Assembly (NCBI GenBank): GCA_003058525.1
Contig: QBVD01000044.1
Location: 62,001-126,000 of the forward strand
Direction: 5' to 3'
DNA length: 64,000 nt
Origin: a gamma proteobacterium symbiont of Ctena orbiculata
Lineage (GTDB): Bacteria; Pseudomonadota; Gammaproteobacteria; Chromatiales; Chromatiaceae
A model generated the notes under the pieces. The model searched no databases, was not told the DNA's origin, and worked only from the letters and a program-made list of their open reading frames with translations. The position numbers and the translations under genes are program-made. Numbering within the stretch: position 1 is the stretch's first letter; the number at the start of each line of letters is the position of its first letter. Below, piece after piece: positions 9,508 to 18,890 of this stretch.

Positions 9508-12183
9508 CTAACCGAATGCACGTAATTTGATCTCGATATTGGTACCGATCCCAAGCTCACTGGATGCTTCTACAGTCCCCCCCCAACTCTGTACACGATG
9601 CAACGCATTGCGCAACTGTGTGTAACCTTCAGTGACCCCATCATCTTCAAAAAGAAATTCCTGAAATCTGTCGTTGGGCATACCGAAACCCTGATTGTAG
9701 AATTTATATCGAACCCACTCCTGCTGTTCCTCAACAATGATATGAATTGTACTCTCCTCCGATGCATCCTTGATCAAGACATCGAGTACCGAGGCCGTTA
9801 CATCATGCAGCAACTCGGGTTCGGCCATCACCAATGACAGTTCATCCGGCAGCTCGGCAACGATTCGGATATCCGACACTTCCACATGTCCGCTTATCGC
9901 ATCGATATTCTCTAAAATAGGCTGTCGTCCATCGATCGGAAAGAGTTGCAGCGACATGGTGCCTATCTCTTTGTTCAAAAAAGCAGTTGCTTCCTTCAGC
10001 ATCCGGTTTTCACTTTTGATGTGCTCGACAACCTTGCCGAGGGTATCCACCCGATCCTCCTCAGCCACACAACTGCTCAACTGTATTGCATTGTCCAGCC
10101 CACGACCGATTCGCTGGCTGAGATGCTGAATCAATGTTTCCTTGTGGCTATAGAGCCGATGAATGAGGGAAACGTCATCAAGTTCGAACAACACACCAAG
10201 CAACTCAAATGGTGTACTGTCTGCAGCAGTGCGCGCACTCGTTTCGTCATAATTGAGCGCCCGCATTCTGAGTAGAAAACGTTGATTTGGCAACGCGGTC
10301 AATCGGGCCGGGACTACTAGACTTCTGCGTTCCATGACAACTTGACGAAGCAGGTCCTGACATGCTTCACGACCGAAGTTTGTGAGTTCAAACATAAGGT
10401 CGAGGGCAGTGTAGTCGAAGGCCGGAATATCAGCATCCGCCATCAACTGCTCCAGATGGTGATTGATCTGCATGACCCGGCCAAATAGATCATACAGTAC
10501 CGTTGCTGTCTCTAATCCGTCGAATACACTTTGCTGCACCGAAAGCCGTCGTTCCATCAGGTCAAGTGCCTGATGAACATCTTTATGCACGACTTCACCA
10601 CCCTGAAGACTCAGGTACTGACTCAATATTCGAGCCTCTTCCGCTTCCTTGTTCAGCCAATGCTTTCGGTGATACAACAATTCGGCAATCTGATAACTGA
10701 AATCCTTGGCCATACTCTCCATTTGCTGGCGTGACTGAATCTTCGCCATATCCACACCGAACGCCCAGAATCCGAGAATCTCGCCGGAGTAGATCAAAGG
10801 CACTAGATATTGGTCCTCTGTTTCTAAGTCACTCTTTGCAAGATAGGTCTTCTCGATACGGATGGGGCCTCCGGTTGCGATTGCCGTACTGTAGGGTGTC
10901 CGTTCGTAATCGCGGCGACGTTCATCGATGGAATCCAGAGAACAGCGCAAGGCCTGGATCTCCTTGACGCGGTGATCTGCCTCAACACGCTCGAGAAAGA
11001 TCAGGCGGGTCAAAGAGAGTGTCTGATCCACCATAGCCACCAGCTGCTCCCAGTGATGCGGTGTATCGTAAAATCTCGGTGGCAATGCGCTCTTGCGCAA
11101 CCGTGAAGACATCTCGGCGAGCATGGTGCGCATCTCCAGTTCCATCCGTGCGGATTTCTCATGGGAGATCCATAAAAACATCACACTCTGCGCCATGACA
11201 AACTCCAAGACCGGCAGCCAGTAGTACAGCAACCACAGCACCAACCAGCCGAGAGTCATGTAGGCAGCCAATGACAAAATGGTGATCCAGGCACCCTCAC
11301 GGATCATGAACCACTGATAGATAAAGACACTGATCAGGGTTATCGCTGTCAACCAAAGTAGGGCCACCCAAGCGGGCAGTTCCGTAATCACCCGCTCCCC
11401 AAGCAGACTGTCCAACATGAAACCATGAAATTCCAAGGCCGACATGGGCCGCATATTGGAAGTGACCGGGGTGTAAATACCGGGAGTTGAAGGCATCGTT
11501 GGTTGGCCGAATACGACAGAACGATCCGCGATCAACTCCTCGATCAGGTCACCCGCGAGGAGACGCTCGAAATGAAGCGTAGGGAGCGAATATCGCCCCT
11601 GGTTGAAGTTGATCAGAAATCCCCACTCAGCCACCGACGGCGTGTCGAAACCGCGTTCCCGGGCGGCCACCACTGCAATGGGATCCTGCATACTCCCATC
11701 TGCGAATCTTTGCACCGTGCCATGCCTGACTATACCTTGGGCCGACTCCGGCAGATTAGCCACACCGTGAACGATCCCCCGGCTTGATTCCGGCCAAGAC
11801 TGCAAATGCAGTTTGTCCGGATCGTCCGGATCCTGAATCAGATAACGACCCAAAACAAGATTTTGTGTGTCTGCGAACTGATCAAACTGATCATGATCAT
11901 CAATATCCGGTGACAACACCAATACCTGCGCAGCCTTATGCCGGCTCAATGCATCCAATACCGTACGCCATTCGATGGCACTGGGCGCACTACTCTCAGG
12001 CATTTTGACCAAAACCACACTCGGCTGGTAACTGCGGTTGGCGCTGTAATTGACGAGCCTGTCATACAACCACCCAGAGAGCCCGGAAAACAGACCAATC
12101 TGACTCATCGCCCAAATTGAAAATGCCGTCACTACTGCGATGATTAATGCGCGGTATCTAGCTGTAAACCAATTTTGTGTCAT
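9508..12183 (-). CDS. CHASE2-domain sensor with degenerate histidine-kinase core
   Basis: 891 residues. A membrane helix near residues 12-32 leads into a ~240-residue extracytoplasmic CHASE2-type sensor, followed by about three membrane helices (~270-345). GAF- and PAS-like cytoplasmic parts follow, and a C-terminal HATPase-like fold from ~770. The HATPase is eroded: the N-box region reads DVLIKDA where an Asn-rich motif is expected, and the G1 box is NQGFGMP instead of DxGxG, losing the Asp that contacts adenine. I see no convincing phospho-accepting His block. The gene ends 41 bases before the CapC-like gene and is probably the first gene of that operon, so it may sense envelope state for it by a non-kinase mechanism. 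Confidence 0.75.
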   Translation of the reverse strand: MTQNWFTARYRALIIAVVTAFSIWAMSQIGLFSGLSGWLYDRLVNYSANRSYQPSVVLVKMPESSAPSAIEWRTVLDALSRHKAAQVLVLSPDIDDHDQFDQFADTQNLVLGRYLIQDPDDPDKLHLQSWPESSRGIVHGVANLPESAQGIVRHGTVQRFADGSMQDPIAVVAARERGFDTPSVAEWGFLINFNQGRYSLPTLHFERLLAGDLIEELIADRSVVFGQPTMPSTPGIYTPVTSNMRPMSALEFHGFMLDSLLGERVITELPAWVALLWLTAITLISVFIYQWFMIREGAWITILSLAAYMTLGWLVLWLLYYWLPVLEFVMAQSVMFLWISHEKSARMELEMRTMLAEMSSRLRKSALPPRFYDTPHHWEQLVAMVDQTLSLTRLIFLERVEADHRVKEIQALRCSLDSIDERRRDYERTPYSTAIATGGPIRIEKTYLAKSDLETEDQYLVPLIYSGEILGFWAFGVDMAKIQSRQQMESMAKDFSYQIAELLYHRKHWLNKEAEEARILSQYLSLQGGEVVHKDVHQALDLMERRLSVQQSVFDGLETATVLYDLFGRVMQINHHLEQLMADADIPAFDYTALDLMFELTNFGREACQDLLRQVVMERRSLVVPARLTALPNQRFLLRMRALNYDETSARTAADSTPFELLGVLFELDDVSLIHRLYSHKETLIQHLSQRIGRGLDNAIQLSSCVAEEDRVDTLGKVVEHIKSENRMLKEATAFLNKEIGTMSLQLFPIDGRQPILENIDAISGHVEVSDIRIVAELPDELSLVMAEPELLHDVTASVLDVLIKDASEESTIHIIVEEQQEWVRYKFYNQGFGMPNDRFQEFLFEDDGVTEGYTQLRNALHRVQSWGGTVEASSELGIGTNIEIKLRAFG

Positions 12184-12511
12184 GTTTTAACAGCTATTCT
12201 GAATGAAAAATGCACTAGACCAGTAAGTTGTCGAAATGCCATTCCTGATGGAAATTGACACTCGCGCGGTAAATTCAAGAGAAACTCACTTCATATCATG
12301 AATCTTATCGGCAATTTGTGAAAATCTTAAAATTCAACAATAATTCAGAGTATAAAGCCAGGTTTCTAGTTATATTTCGTATAAATTACACGTAACTCAC
12401 TACATTTAAAAGTAAAAATCAATTCCGCTCACACTTCAGAACCGCCAATTTCTCTCCTTTTCTAATTCCTGAGTACTTGCTCCACACACTCTGGTATCGA
12501 ACACAGGACAT

Positions 12512-12544
12512 AAGAAAAACCCACGTATAAATCGGGTTTCTTTC
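12512..12544. terminator. Terminator-like hairpin in divergent spacer
   Basis: The arms AAGAAA/AAACCC and GGGTTT/TTTCTT form a stem around a 11-base loop, with U-rich tails on both strands. It lies in a divergent spacer, where neither flanking gene needs a terminator, so it may end an unannotated short transcript. Confidence 0.4.
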
Positions 12545-12795
12545 TACCCGGCCGCAACAGGCACCTAAACGCCTGGATCACTTCGATCCTATGGCTTTCC
12601 AAGAAAATCAGGCTTGGGGCAATTTGCTTAAAGTCTCAGCACATCGCCTTGTCAGGTTGTACGACAGCTGGATCGAATATCCTTGCTGATGCAGCAATCC
12701 TTCTCTCCGGAATGGATCACATAACCTGAACAAATCACTTAATCTCAATCCCGATCTGCCGACAAGAGGAGTGACACTCTGTAATGAGATGTCGG

Positions 12796-12823
12796 TTGTA
12801 ATATGGTTTTGAGGCGATATAAT
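12796..12823 (+). promoter_or_regulatory. Sigma70-type promoter for the GH13 gene
   Basis: A -35 TTGTAA (12796-12801), a 16-base spacer and a perfect -10 TATAAT (12818-12823) predict a start near 12830, giving a leader of about 55 bases before the GH13 start. Confidence 0.6.
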
Positions 12824-12885
12824 TCACCAGCGTTCGTTTCACTCCAGAAACAACAATAATACAACGAGTTACAGCAAGGTATGTG

Positions 12886-14637
12886 ATGAGTGCCGAACAC
12901 AATGAAAATCAACAGTCACTCCCTGACGGAGTGATGCTGAATGCCTATCCGGACAGTATTGGTGGAAAACTCTCCGATATTGTCGGCGTATTGAAACGGC
13001 CAGAACTGAAGGACACATTCTCGCTTTTCTACATCCTGCCCACTTTTTTCAATAGCGATCTCGATCGCGGCTTCTCCATCATTGACTATAACCTCAATGA
13101 TGAACTCGTCTGCAAGCAGGATCTGAAGGAGTTGAGCAACCTCAACATCACCTTCAAATTCGACCTTATCCTCAATCACCTGTCTGTGGCATCACCACAG
13201 TTCAAGGATCTGTTGAAACGTGGCGACAAATCTGAGTACAAACACTTCTTTGTCGATTGGAACGAGTTTTGGCACTCTCACGGCCAAATGGGTGAAGAGG
13301 GTTACGTCATCCCAAAGGAGGATTTCTTAAATAAGCTGTTCATGCGCAAACCGGGGTTACCGATTCTAAAGGTTGGTTTTCCAGACGGCTCACAACGGCC
13401 CTATTGGAACACCTTCTATCAGCAGGTCAACTACAAACCGGTGAGTGCCACCGATTTCACCGGCATTCAGGGTGTGACGCATGAAGCCGCAAAATCCATA
13501 GCGGCAATCGTAAATGAGAACATCGGGGTGGAGACGGATGCGAATCAGTTCAACCTTGACGGCTATGCCCACTACAAGAGTGAAATTCTCTCCGTAGTTG
13601 AACACAACCGGTCCTATCTGGGACAGATGGACCTTAACGCAAAGTCAAAGAAAGTCTGGCATTTTTATGAGGAAACACTGAAAAAACTCAAGGATTATGG
13701 GGCGAAAATTATAAGGCTTGACGCGTTTGCGTACTTGCACAAAGAACCCGGGGAAAGCAATTTCTTCAACCGACCGGGGACTTGGGACTATCTGGAGAGA
13801 CTGAAACAGATGGCAAAACGTTATGGTTTAACCATCTTTCCCGAGATCCACTCAGAATATGGCGCAGGATTGCATGAAGAAGTGGCGCAAAAAGGATATC
13901 CGATCTACGACTTCTTCTTACCCGGACTTGTCATCGATGCCCTTGAACATGCCACTAACAGTCATCTACTCAAATGGATTGGCGACATCCAAGACAAAGG
14001 TCTTCAAACCATCAATATGCTCGGATGTCATGACGGTATACCCTTGCTCGATCTTAAGGGTATTGAAGAGAGAGGAGTCAGGCGGGACGGCCTGTTGGAT
14101 GACGAGAAGATTCAGACACTCATCGATCGCATCCTCGAGCGCGGTGGCAGGGTGAAAAACCTATACGGTCCGGATGGCAAGAAGATCGCCTACTACCAAG
14201 TCAATGCAACCTTCTTCAGTGCACTTGGCGAGGACGAAGACAAGCTGCGTCTTGCACGTGCGATTCAATTGTTCATGCCAGGCATTCCTCAGATCTGGTA
14301 CCTCGATCTGTTTGCCGGAAAAAATAATTATCTGGCAGCAGACAATGGTGGTACAGCAGGCCATAAAGAGATCAACCGTACCAACCTCTCTCTGGAAGCT
14401 ATTGAAACCGGCCTGAAGACACAGATTGTCAGAGACCAGATTGAACTCATTCGCCTGCGCAATTGCTCAAATGCCTTCAAGGGTAAACTGGAGATACATC
14501 CCACCGAACCCCACCTCCTTCACATAACCTGGAAGCACGCAAGCGCAAGCGCCATATTAAAAGCTGACCTAAGCAGTTGCCGCTTCAGCATCGAACACTA
14601 CGACAGTAACGGAGAAAGCACCCTCTTGAGCTTCTGA
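12886..14637 (+). CDS. GH13 sucrose phosphorylase-type glycosidase
   Basis: 583 residues from ATG 12886 (an in-frame GTG at 12883 is also possible). The (beta/alpha)8 GH13 motifs are in order: LILNHLS (region I), IIRLDAFAY with the nucleophile Asp (region II), FPEIHSEY with the acid/base Glu (region III) and GCHDGIP with the transition-state Asp (region IV). The sequence style and the PGIPQIWYLDLF segment fit GH13 subfamily 18, that is sucrose phosphorylase or related glucosylglycerate/sucrose-6-phosphate phosphorylases, which reversibly transfer glucose to phosphate. The exact acceptor cannot be read from the sequence. It is cytoplasmic, with no signal peptide. The gene stands alone with its own promoter. 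An out-of-frame ATG-TGA at 12881 overlaps the start region. Confidence 0.8.
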   Translation: MSAEHNENQQSLPDGVMLNAYPDSIGGKLSDIVGVLKRPELKDTFSLFYILPTFFNSDLDRGFSIIDYNLNDELVCKQDLKELSNLNITFKFDLILNHLSVASPQFKDLLKRGDKSEYKHFFVDWNEFWHSHGQMGEEGYVIPKEDFLNKLFMRKPGLPILKVGFPDGSQRPYWNTFYQQVNYKPVSATDFTGIQGVTHEAAKSIAAIVNENIGVETDANQFNLDGYAHYKSEILSVVEHNRSYLGQMDLNAKSKKVWHFYEETLKKLKDYGAKIIRLDAFAYLHKEPGESNFFNRPGTWDYLERLKQMAKRYGLTIFPEIHSEYGAGLHEEVAQKGYPIYDFFLPGLVIDALEHATNSHLLKWIGDIQDKGLQTINMLGCHDGIPLLDLKGIEERGVRRDGLLDDEKIQTLIDRILERGGRVKNLYGPDGKKIAYYQVNATFFSALGEDEDKLRLARAIQLFMPGIPQIWYLDLFAGKNNYLAADNGGTAGHKEINRTNLSLEAIETGLKTQIVRDQIELIRLRNCSNAFKGKLEIHPTEPHLLHITWKHASASAILKADLSSCRFSIEHYDSNGESTLLSF

Positions 14638-14755
14638 TGCACGACCGTATACCCGGCCACTCTGGCCTCGGCAGAGGTAATGTTCCAGCACAAACCAGTG
14701 CCTGTTAACACTAACTCAATAAATCCCGGATGGGTTGGCGCTATCGAATGCCGAT

Positions 14756-17248
14756 CTACTGCTTGGCATTCAATAATACAGAGGTGAGGGATTCCCGCTC
14801 AGGTAGAAGTGCCGCCAGCTCCGCTGCGGGCAACGGGTGACTGAAGTAGTAGCCCTGCAGCTCATCACAACCATAATCCTCCAAACGGGCCACCTGTGAT
14901 TCACTCTCGACACCTTCAGCGACAACCTCCAGATTCAGCCGTTTTGCCATGTTTATGATGGTCAGAGTGATTTCTCTGACATCGTCATTGGATTCTATTT
15001 CCCGGATAAAGGAACGATCGATCTTTATCCTGTCCAAGGGAAAATGTTGCAGATTACTCAATGATGAATAGCCGGTTCCAAAATCATCAATCGCCAGCTT
15101 CACACCCAACCCCTTCAGGGCACGCATTACGGCCTTTGCTTCTTCAAGATTCTGCATCACCGCACTTTCTGTTATCTCAAGTTCGAGTTGAGAGGGATCG
15201 AGACAACTCTTTTCGAGCGTTTCGCACACTTCAGCAAACAAATTCTGATCAACCAGCTGCAAGGGAGATAGATTGACCGCTAGCCGTAAGGGTCCAAGAC
15301 CGCACTCATTCCATTGCTGCATTTGTTTACAGGCTGAAAGCAATACCCAATTGCCGATCTCCTTTATTAGACCGGTGTGCTCGGCCAGTGGAATAAAGGT
15401 ACTTGGATAAACCAGGCCAAGTTTTGGATTATGCCAACGCAACAATGCCTCGACACCGATCATGCGACTACTTCCTGTAATTACCTGGGGCTGATAATAG
15501 ACTTCGAACTCATCCCGTTTTATTGCGGAAATCAAAGCCTGCTCCAAGTGTGAGCGCTGCTCCACCTCCTTTGCCACCTGTATCGAATAGATACAAGTTT
15601 TAGTCAACTGCCCAACACGGGCACTGAACATTGCCATACTGGCATCACGCAGCAATGCATTGCCATCCGGACTCTCATGCGGCCATAGACTGAGTCCCAT
15701 ACGTGGAGTCAGGAAGATCTGGGACTGTTCAAATTTAACTGGTTCCTGCAAAACATTGAGTAGATTATTCGCGATCTGTTGTGCACTGTCGGCGTCATTC
15801 AGATTTTCTACCAGGATAGCAAAATCATCACCATTGAGATGGACGACCATGTCGTCACTACGAATTGCATTGCGTAGTCGCTGCGCTATGGCTATCAGCA
15901 GCAGGTCAGTCGCCGAATGACCTACAAGCCCACCAGCCGAGTCCGACCACTGTATGTTTATAATTATAAGTGCGGCAACATTGTTATCGCGCCCATCCTC
16001 TCTTCCCAGTCGATTTAGCCTGTCCTCCAAGGCATACTGGTTTGGCAGATCAGTGACGGCATGGTGCAGTGCCTGATGGTGTACCCGGTCGCTGAGGGAA
16101 CGATTTATACGTCTCGCATGCAGATGGGAAAAGACTCCCCAGAGAGGAAATCCCAAAACCAGGGATGCTGTCACGGCCATCGGCGGAAACCACAACTGTT
16201 CTATCGACATAACCATACCGGCCAATGCAGGCACGCCAATCACCGCCGCCAGGAAGATAATCATAGCCGCCGGAAAACTTGCATTGAACATAAGCAGTGC
16301 GGCGACTGCCGTAATCAGGATGGTCAGTACCTGATAGTGGTTTCTGTCTACCTCTCTGATCAGAGTCCCCTGCAGTAGCCCACTCAATACTTGGGCATTC
16401 AGTACGACACCCGGCATTCGCTGATGAACAAGCGAAACCGGTGTCGACATGACATCCCCCAACCCGGTTGCTGTCGAACCTATAAGAACATACTTACCCC
16501 TGATCGAGGAGGCCGCCTCATCATCATTCAAAACAACATGAGCCGAGAGCAGCTTGACTGCTTCGGGATTGGGATCGAAGGGGATCAGAAAACGTCCCTG
16601 GCGCAGCCACCCTACATGCTCCACCTGACGGCCATGTTGTAGATCGCTTTCAGGTAGTGGGTTTACATCTGTCACCTGCAATAACGCAAGCGAGAGCGCC
16701 GGCCAATGTGCATTGCTGATACCGGCATAGAGATAGAAACTGCGGCACAGGCCATCTCTGTCTATCTCGAAATCGACGTGGCCCATCCCGGCTGCAGCCT
16801 CCGCCAGCATGCTCAACGGCAACACTTCTGATATCGGCAGCTCGGCGCTCGACTTACTCGGCGCCACCACAAGCACCGTTCTACCATTGCGATCGATGGC
16901 TTGAGCAAACAGACTGTCTGCCTGCAGATCGACGGTATCGGATTCGGCAAACAGAATATCGAAGGCAACGGCTTTTGCGCCCATATCGGTCAAACGATCC
17001 AGCAATTGCCCATGCACACGACGTGACCATGGCCAATGACCCAGATTGCGCAGACTGGCATCATCGATGGCGACGACCACGACTTCGTCACTGATCTGGT
17101 TTCCCTGCAGGTTGAGGAAATTGTCGTAGAGGAGAAGGTCAAAACGCTGAACAGCGGCATTCCCGGTCAAAAGATAGGCGAGCGCAACCAGCGAGATAAC
17201 CAGGAATACTCCCCGCCTGTTGAGCTTTTTTACCAGCGGGTGGACCAT
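14756..17248 (-). CDS. CHASE2-GGDEF-EAL cyclic-di-GMP protein
   Basis: 830 residues: N-terminal membrane helix, CHASE2 sensor (~40-280, with the typical DD-SL--LG-WPW element), about three membrane helices (~300-375), GGDEF domain (~400-560) and EAL domain (~575-815). The GGDEF signature is degenerate, reading NGDDF, so cyclase activity is doubtful. The EAL domain keeps EALLRW, NLSPLQL, ELEITES, DDFGTGYSS, K-DRSF and AEGVES, so c-di-GMP phosphodiesterase activity is likely, perhaps with the GGDEF unit as a GTP sensor. It starts five bases after the stop of the LysM-FecR gene, so the two form an operon in which the secreted FecR protein could report to the CHASE2 sensor. Confidence 0.88.
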   Translation of the reverse strand: MVHPLVKKLNRRGVFLVISLVALAYLLTGNAAVQRFDLLLYDNFLNLQGNQISDEVVVVAIDDASLRNLGHWPWSRRVHGQLLDRLTDMGAKAVAFDILFAESDTVDLQADSLFAQAIDRNGRTVLVVAPSKSSAELPISEVLPLSMLAEAAAGMGHVDFEIDRDGLCRSFYLYAGISNAHWPALSLALLQVTDVNPLPESDLQHGRQVEHVGWLRQGRFLIPFDPNPEAVKLLSAHVVLNDDEAASSIRGKYVLIGSTATGLGDVMSTPVSLVHQRMPGVVLNAQVLSGLLQGTLIREVDRNHYQVLTILITAVAALLMFNASFPAAMIIFLAAVIGVPALAGMVMSIEQLWFPPMAVTASLVLGFPLWGVFSHLHARRINRSLSDRVHHQALHHAVTDLPNQYALEDRLNRLGREDGRDNNVAALIIINIQWSDSAGGLVGHSATDLLLIAIAQRLRNAIRSDDMVVHLNGDDFAILVENLNDADSAQQIANNLLNVLQEPVKFEQSQIFLTPRMGLSLWPHESPDGNALLRDASMAMFSARVGQLTKTCIYSIQVAKEVEQRSHLEQALISAIKRDEFEVYYQPQVITGSSRMIGVEALLRWHNPKLGLVYPSTFIPLAEHTGLIKEIGNWVLLSACKQMQQWNECGLGPLRLAVNLSPLQLVDQNLFAEVCETLEKSCLDPSQLELEITESAVMQNLEEAKAVMRALKGLGVKLAIDDFGTGYSSLSNLQHFPLDRIKIDRSFIREIESNDDVREITLTIINMAKRLNLEVVAEGVESESQVARLEDYGCDELQGYYFSHPLPAAELAALLPERESLTSVLLNAKQ

Positions 17249-17252
17249 CCCG

Positions 17253-18890
17253 CTAAATGAAGAACAGGCCTAGAATGAAGAGTACCGGGACGGCCCATAC
17301 CCCCTGATCCAGTGGCGGTTCGATTTGCTGCACGCTTCCCCATGGCCCCTCGTAGCCATCCATGTCGATGGCACGTACCCTTAAGTAGAGAACCTGACCC
17401 TGTGGTTGATCAAAACTGATCTCCGGCTGATCGGTAATCCGGTCAAGCTCAAGCGTACTGAAATCGCTATCGAGGGCAACCTGCACCTGATAGCGTTGTC
17501 CGGCAGCACCCTCCCGCCATGAAGCCGTCACCATATCATCTGCCGCCTCGATCGAGGGGTCGACAGTGTCGAGGGCGGGTTTGAGTTGCCATGAACGCAC
17601 CACACCAGGCGGTCCCGACTCGTTGCCTAGAATCGTGGTGACACGCCAGAAATAGATACCCGGTTTGGTTATCTGATCAGTTTGATACCGGGTATCTTTC
17701 AGATCGTTTACCCGATGCGTTATCTTTTCAAAGCCCTCATCCATGGCAATCTCCAGCAGATACCTGTCGGCTGTTTCAGATTTCGTCCACTGCAATTCAG
17801 TGCCACCGCCCCGTTGAACCGCCCCATCCGGCGGACTGAGGGAGATCGGCGGCTGCGGTTGCGCGTCGACTAATACCGAAGCGACACGGCTGACACCTTC
17901 CAGCCCATTGGCATCGATACCGCGGACCCTGATCCAATATCTGCCATCCGGGAGTTCGGGTAACGGGAAATTGGTCTGATCCGACAATTGATCACGCGCA
18001 AGAACAGCCAGATTCTCATCCCTGCTGACCTCGACACGATAGTTTACAGCTTTATCAATAGCGCCCCATTCCAAACGCCAGTCGATGAAACGAACCACCT
18101 CCGGGATCTGCTTGAAATCGGGGGGCGGCAGCAACTCCACGGGTGGAGTCGGGGCCTTGCCTTTCTCAACCCGGGTACCGAACCCGGCAGGAATCAATCG
18201 TTGTTTATCACCACCGCTCACCTCGACCTTTCCTTCCAAAACCTCGATATTCGAGGTGGCGCCGTCTCCGGTTACGGCCGTACGATAGACGGTACCACGC
18301 ACCGCGCTTATCGCCGAGGGGGTATATATCTCAAAACGGGAACCGGGGCCCACAGATGGCCTTACCCGTGTCTGCAAACGCCCTTGGATCAGGTGCAGCC
18401 TGGAATCGACCATACCGGTATCGCCATGGGCGCTGAGATGGTCAAACCGCATCTCGCTATAACTGTGGAGGGTCATGGCACTGCTGTCCGCAAAAAGGAT
18501 GGCGGCGCTGCTCTTTGGCCCTGTCCGCAAGATATCGCCTAGATGTATCTGAGTACCGGATTTAAGCGACGCAGCCTGAGAGCCGTCGGCGCGAATAAGC
18601 TGTACCTGGCCTTCAAAATCCGCCAGCCGCGCCGGCACAGCATTGCTTCTTATCCACTTCATCGGAACACGCAGCCAAGAGCCGGGTTGTAGGCGCTTCG
18701 GGTTTTTAATATTGTTCAGTTTCTGCAGCTTCTTAAACCGCAGCACATTATCCAAGTACTTTTCGCTGAAGTCCCAGAGATTGTCCCCCTCCACAACGGT
18801 GTAGATCCACTCCGCACTATTTGCCTGAGACACAAACACACAAAGCAGTATTGCAGCCACGAGAGCCCGGACTCGATAGATGTATGACAT
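17253..18890 (-). CDS. LysM-FecR domain secreted protein
   Basis: 545 residues from ATG 18890, chosen because it follows GAAGGG at good spacing and begins a signal peptide (about residues 1-25, NSA cleavage). The open frame extends 41 codons further upstream without support. A LysM domain follows (about residues 28-75: VVEGDNLWDFSEKYL to PGSWLRVP), which binds peptidoglycan. A FecR domain comes next (~90-230, with GD-LRTG, A-I-FAD and ISAVRGT-YR elements), then fibronectin-III-like repeats and a C-terminal hydrophobic segment (VPVLFILGLFFI). This is the familiar FecR partner of CHASE2 proteins, probably wall-bound in the periplasm and paired with the downstream EAL protein. The ligand is unknown. 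Confidence 0.85.
   Translation of the reverse strand: MSYIYRVRALVAAILLCVFVSQANSAEWIYTVVEGDNLWDFSEKYLDNVLRFKKLQKLNNIKNPKRLQPGSWLRVPMKWIRSNAVPARLADFEGQVQLIRADGSQAASLKSGTQIHLGDILRTGPKSSAAILFADSSAMTLHSYSEMRFDHLSAHGDTGMVDSRLHLIQGRLQTRVRPSVGPGSRFEIYTPSAISAVRGTVYRTAVTGDGATSNIEVLEGKVEVSGGDKQRLIPAGFGTRVEKGKAPTPPVELLPPPDFKQIPEVVRFIDWRLEWGAIDKAVNYRVEVSRDENLAVLARDQLSDQTNFPLPELPDGRYWIRVRGIDANGLEGVSRVASVLVDAQPQPPISLSPPDGAVQRGGGTELQWTKSETADRYLLEIAMDEGFEKITHRVNDLKDTRYQTDQITKPGIYFWRVTTILGNESGPPGVVRSWQLKPALDTVDPSIEAADDMVTASWREGAAGQRYQVQVALDSDFSTLELDRITDQPEISFDQPQGQVLYLRVRAIDMDGYEGPWGSVQQIEPPLDQGVWAVPVLFILGLFFI

Larger units (their letters stand above)
12184..12882. other. Divergent intergenic region, no gene seen
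   Basis: About 700 bases between the divergent CHASE2 sensor gene (minus) and the GH13 gene (plus). The first ~250 bases are AT-rich and should hold the promoter of the minus-strand operon, although I could not fix its -35/-10. A bidirectional terminator-like hairpin lies at 12512-12544, and a good promoter for the GH13 gene at 12796-12823. The length and the central hairpin leave room for a small RNA, but no family was recognised. Confidence 0.5.

Noticed and set aside
16442-16449. Core TGTCGACA inside the CHASE2-GGDEF-EAL gene (also at 50512-50519 in argC)
   Set aside because: Only the 8-base core matches; the following CTT of the prp boxes is missing and both lie in coding sequence, so chance is the best explanation.
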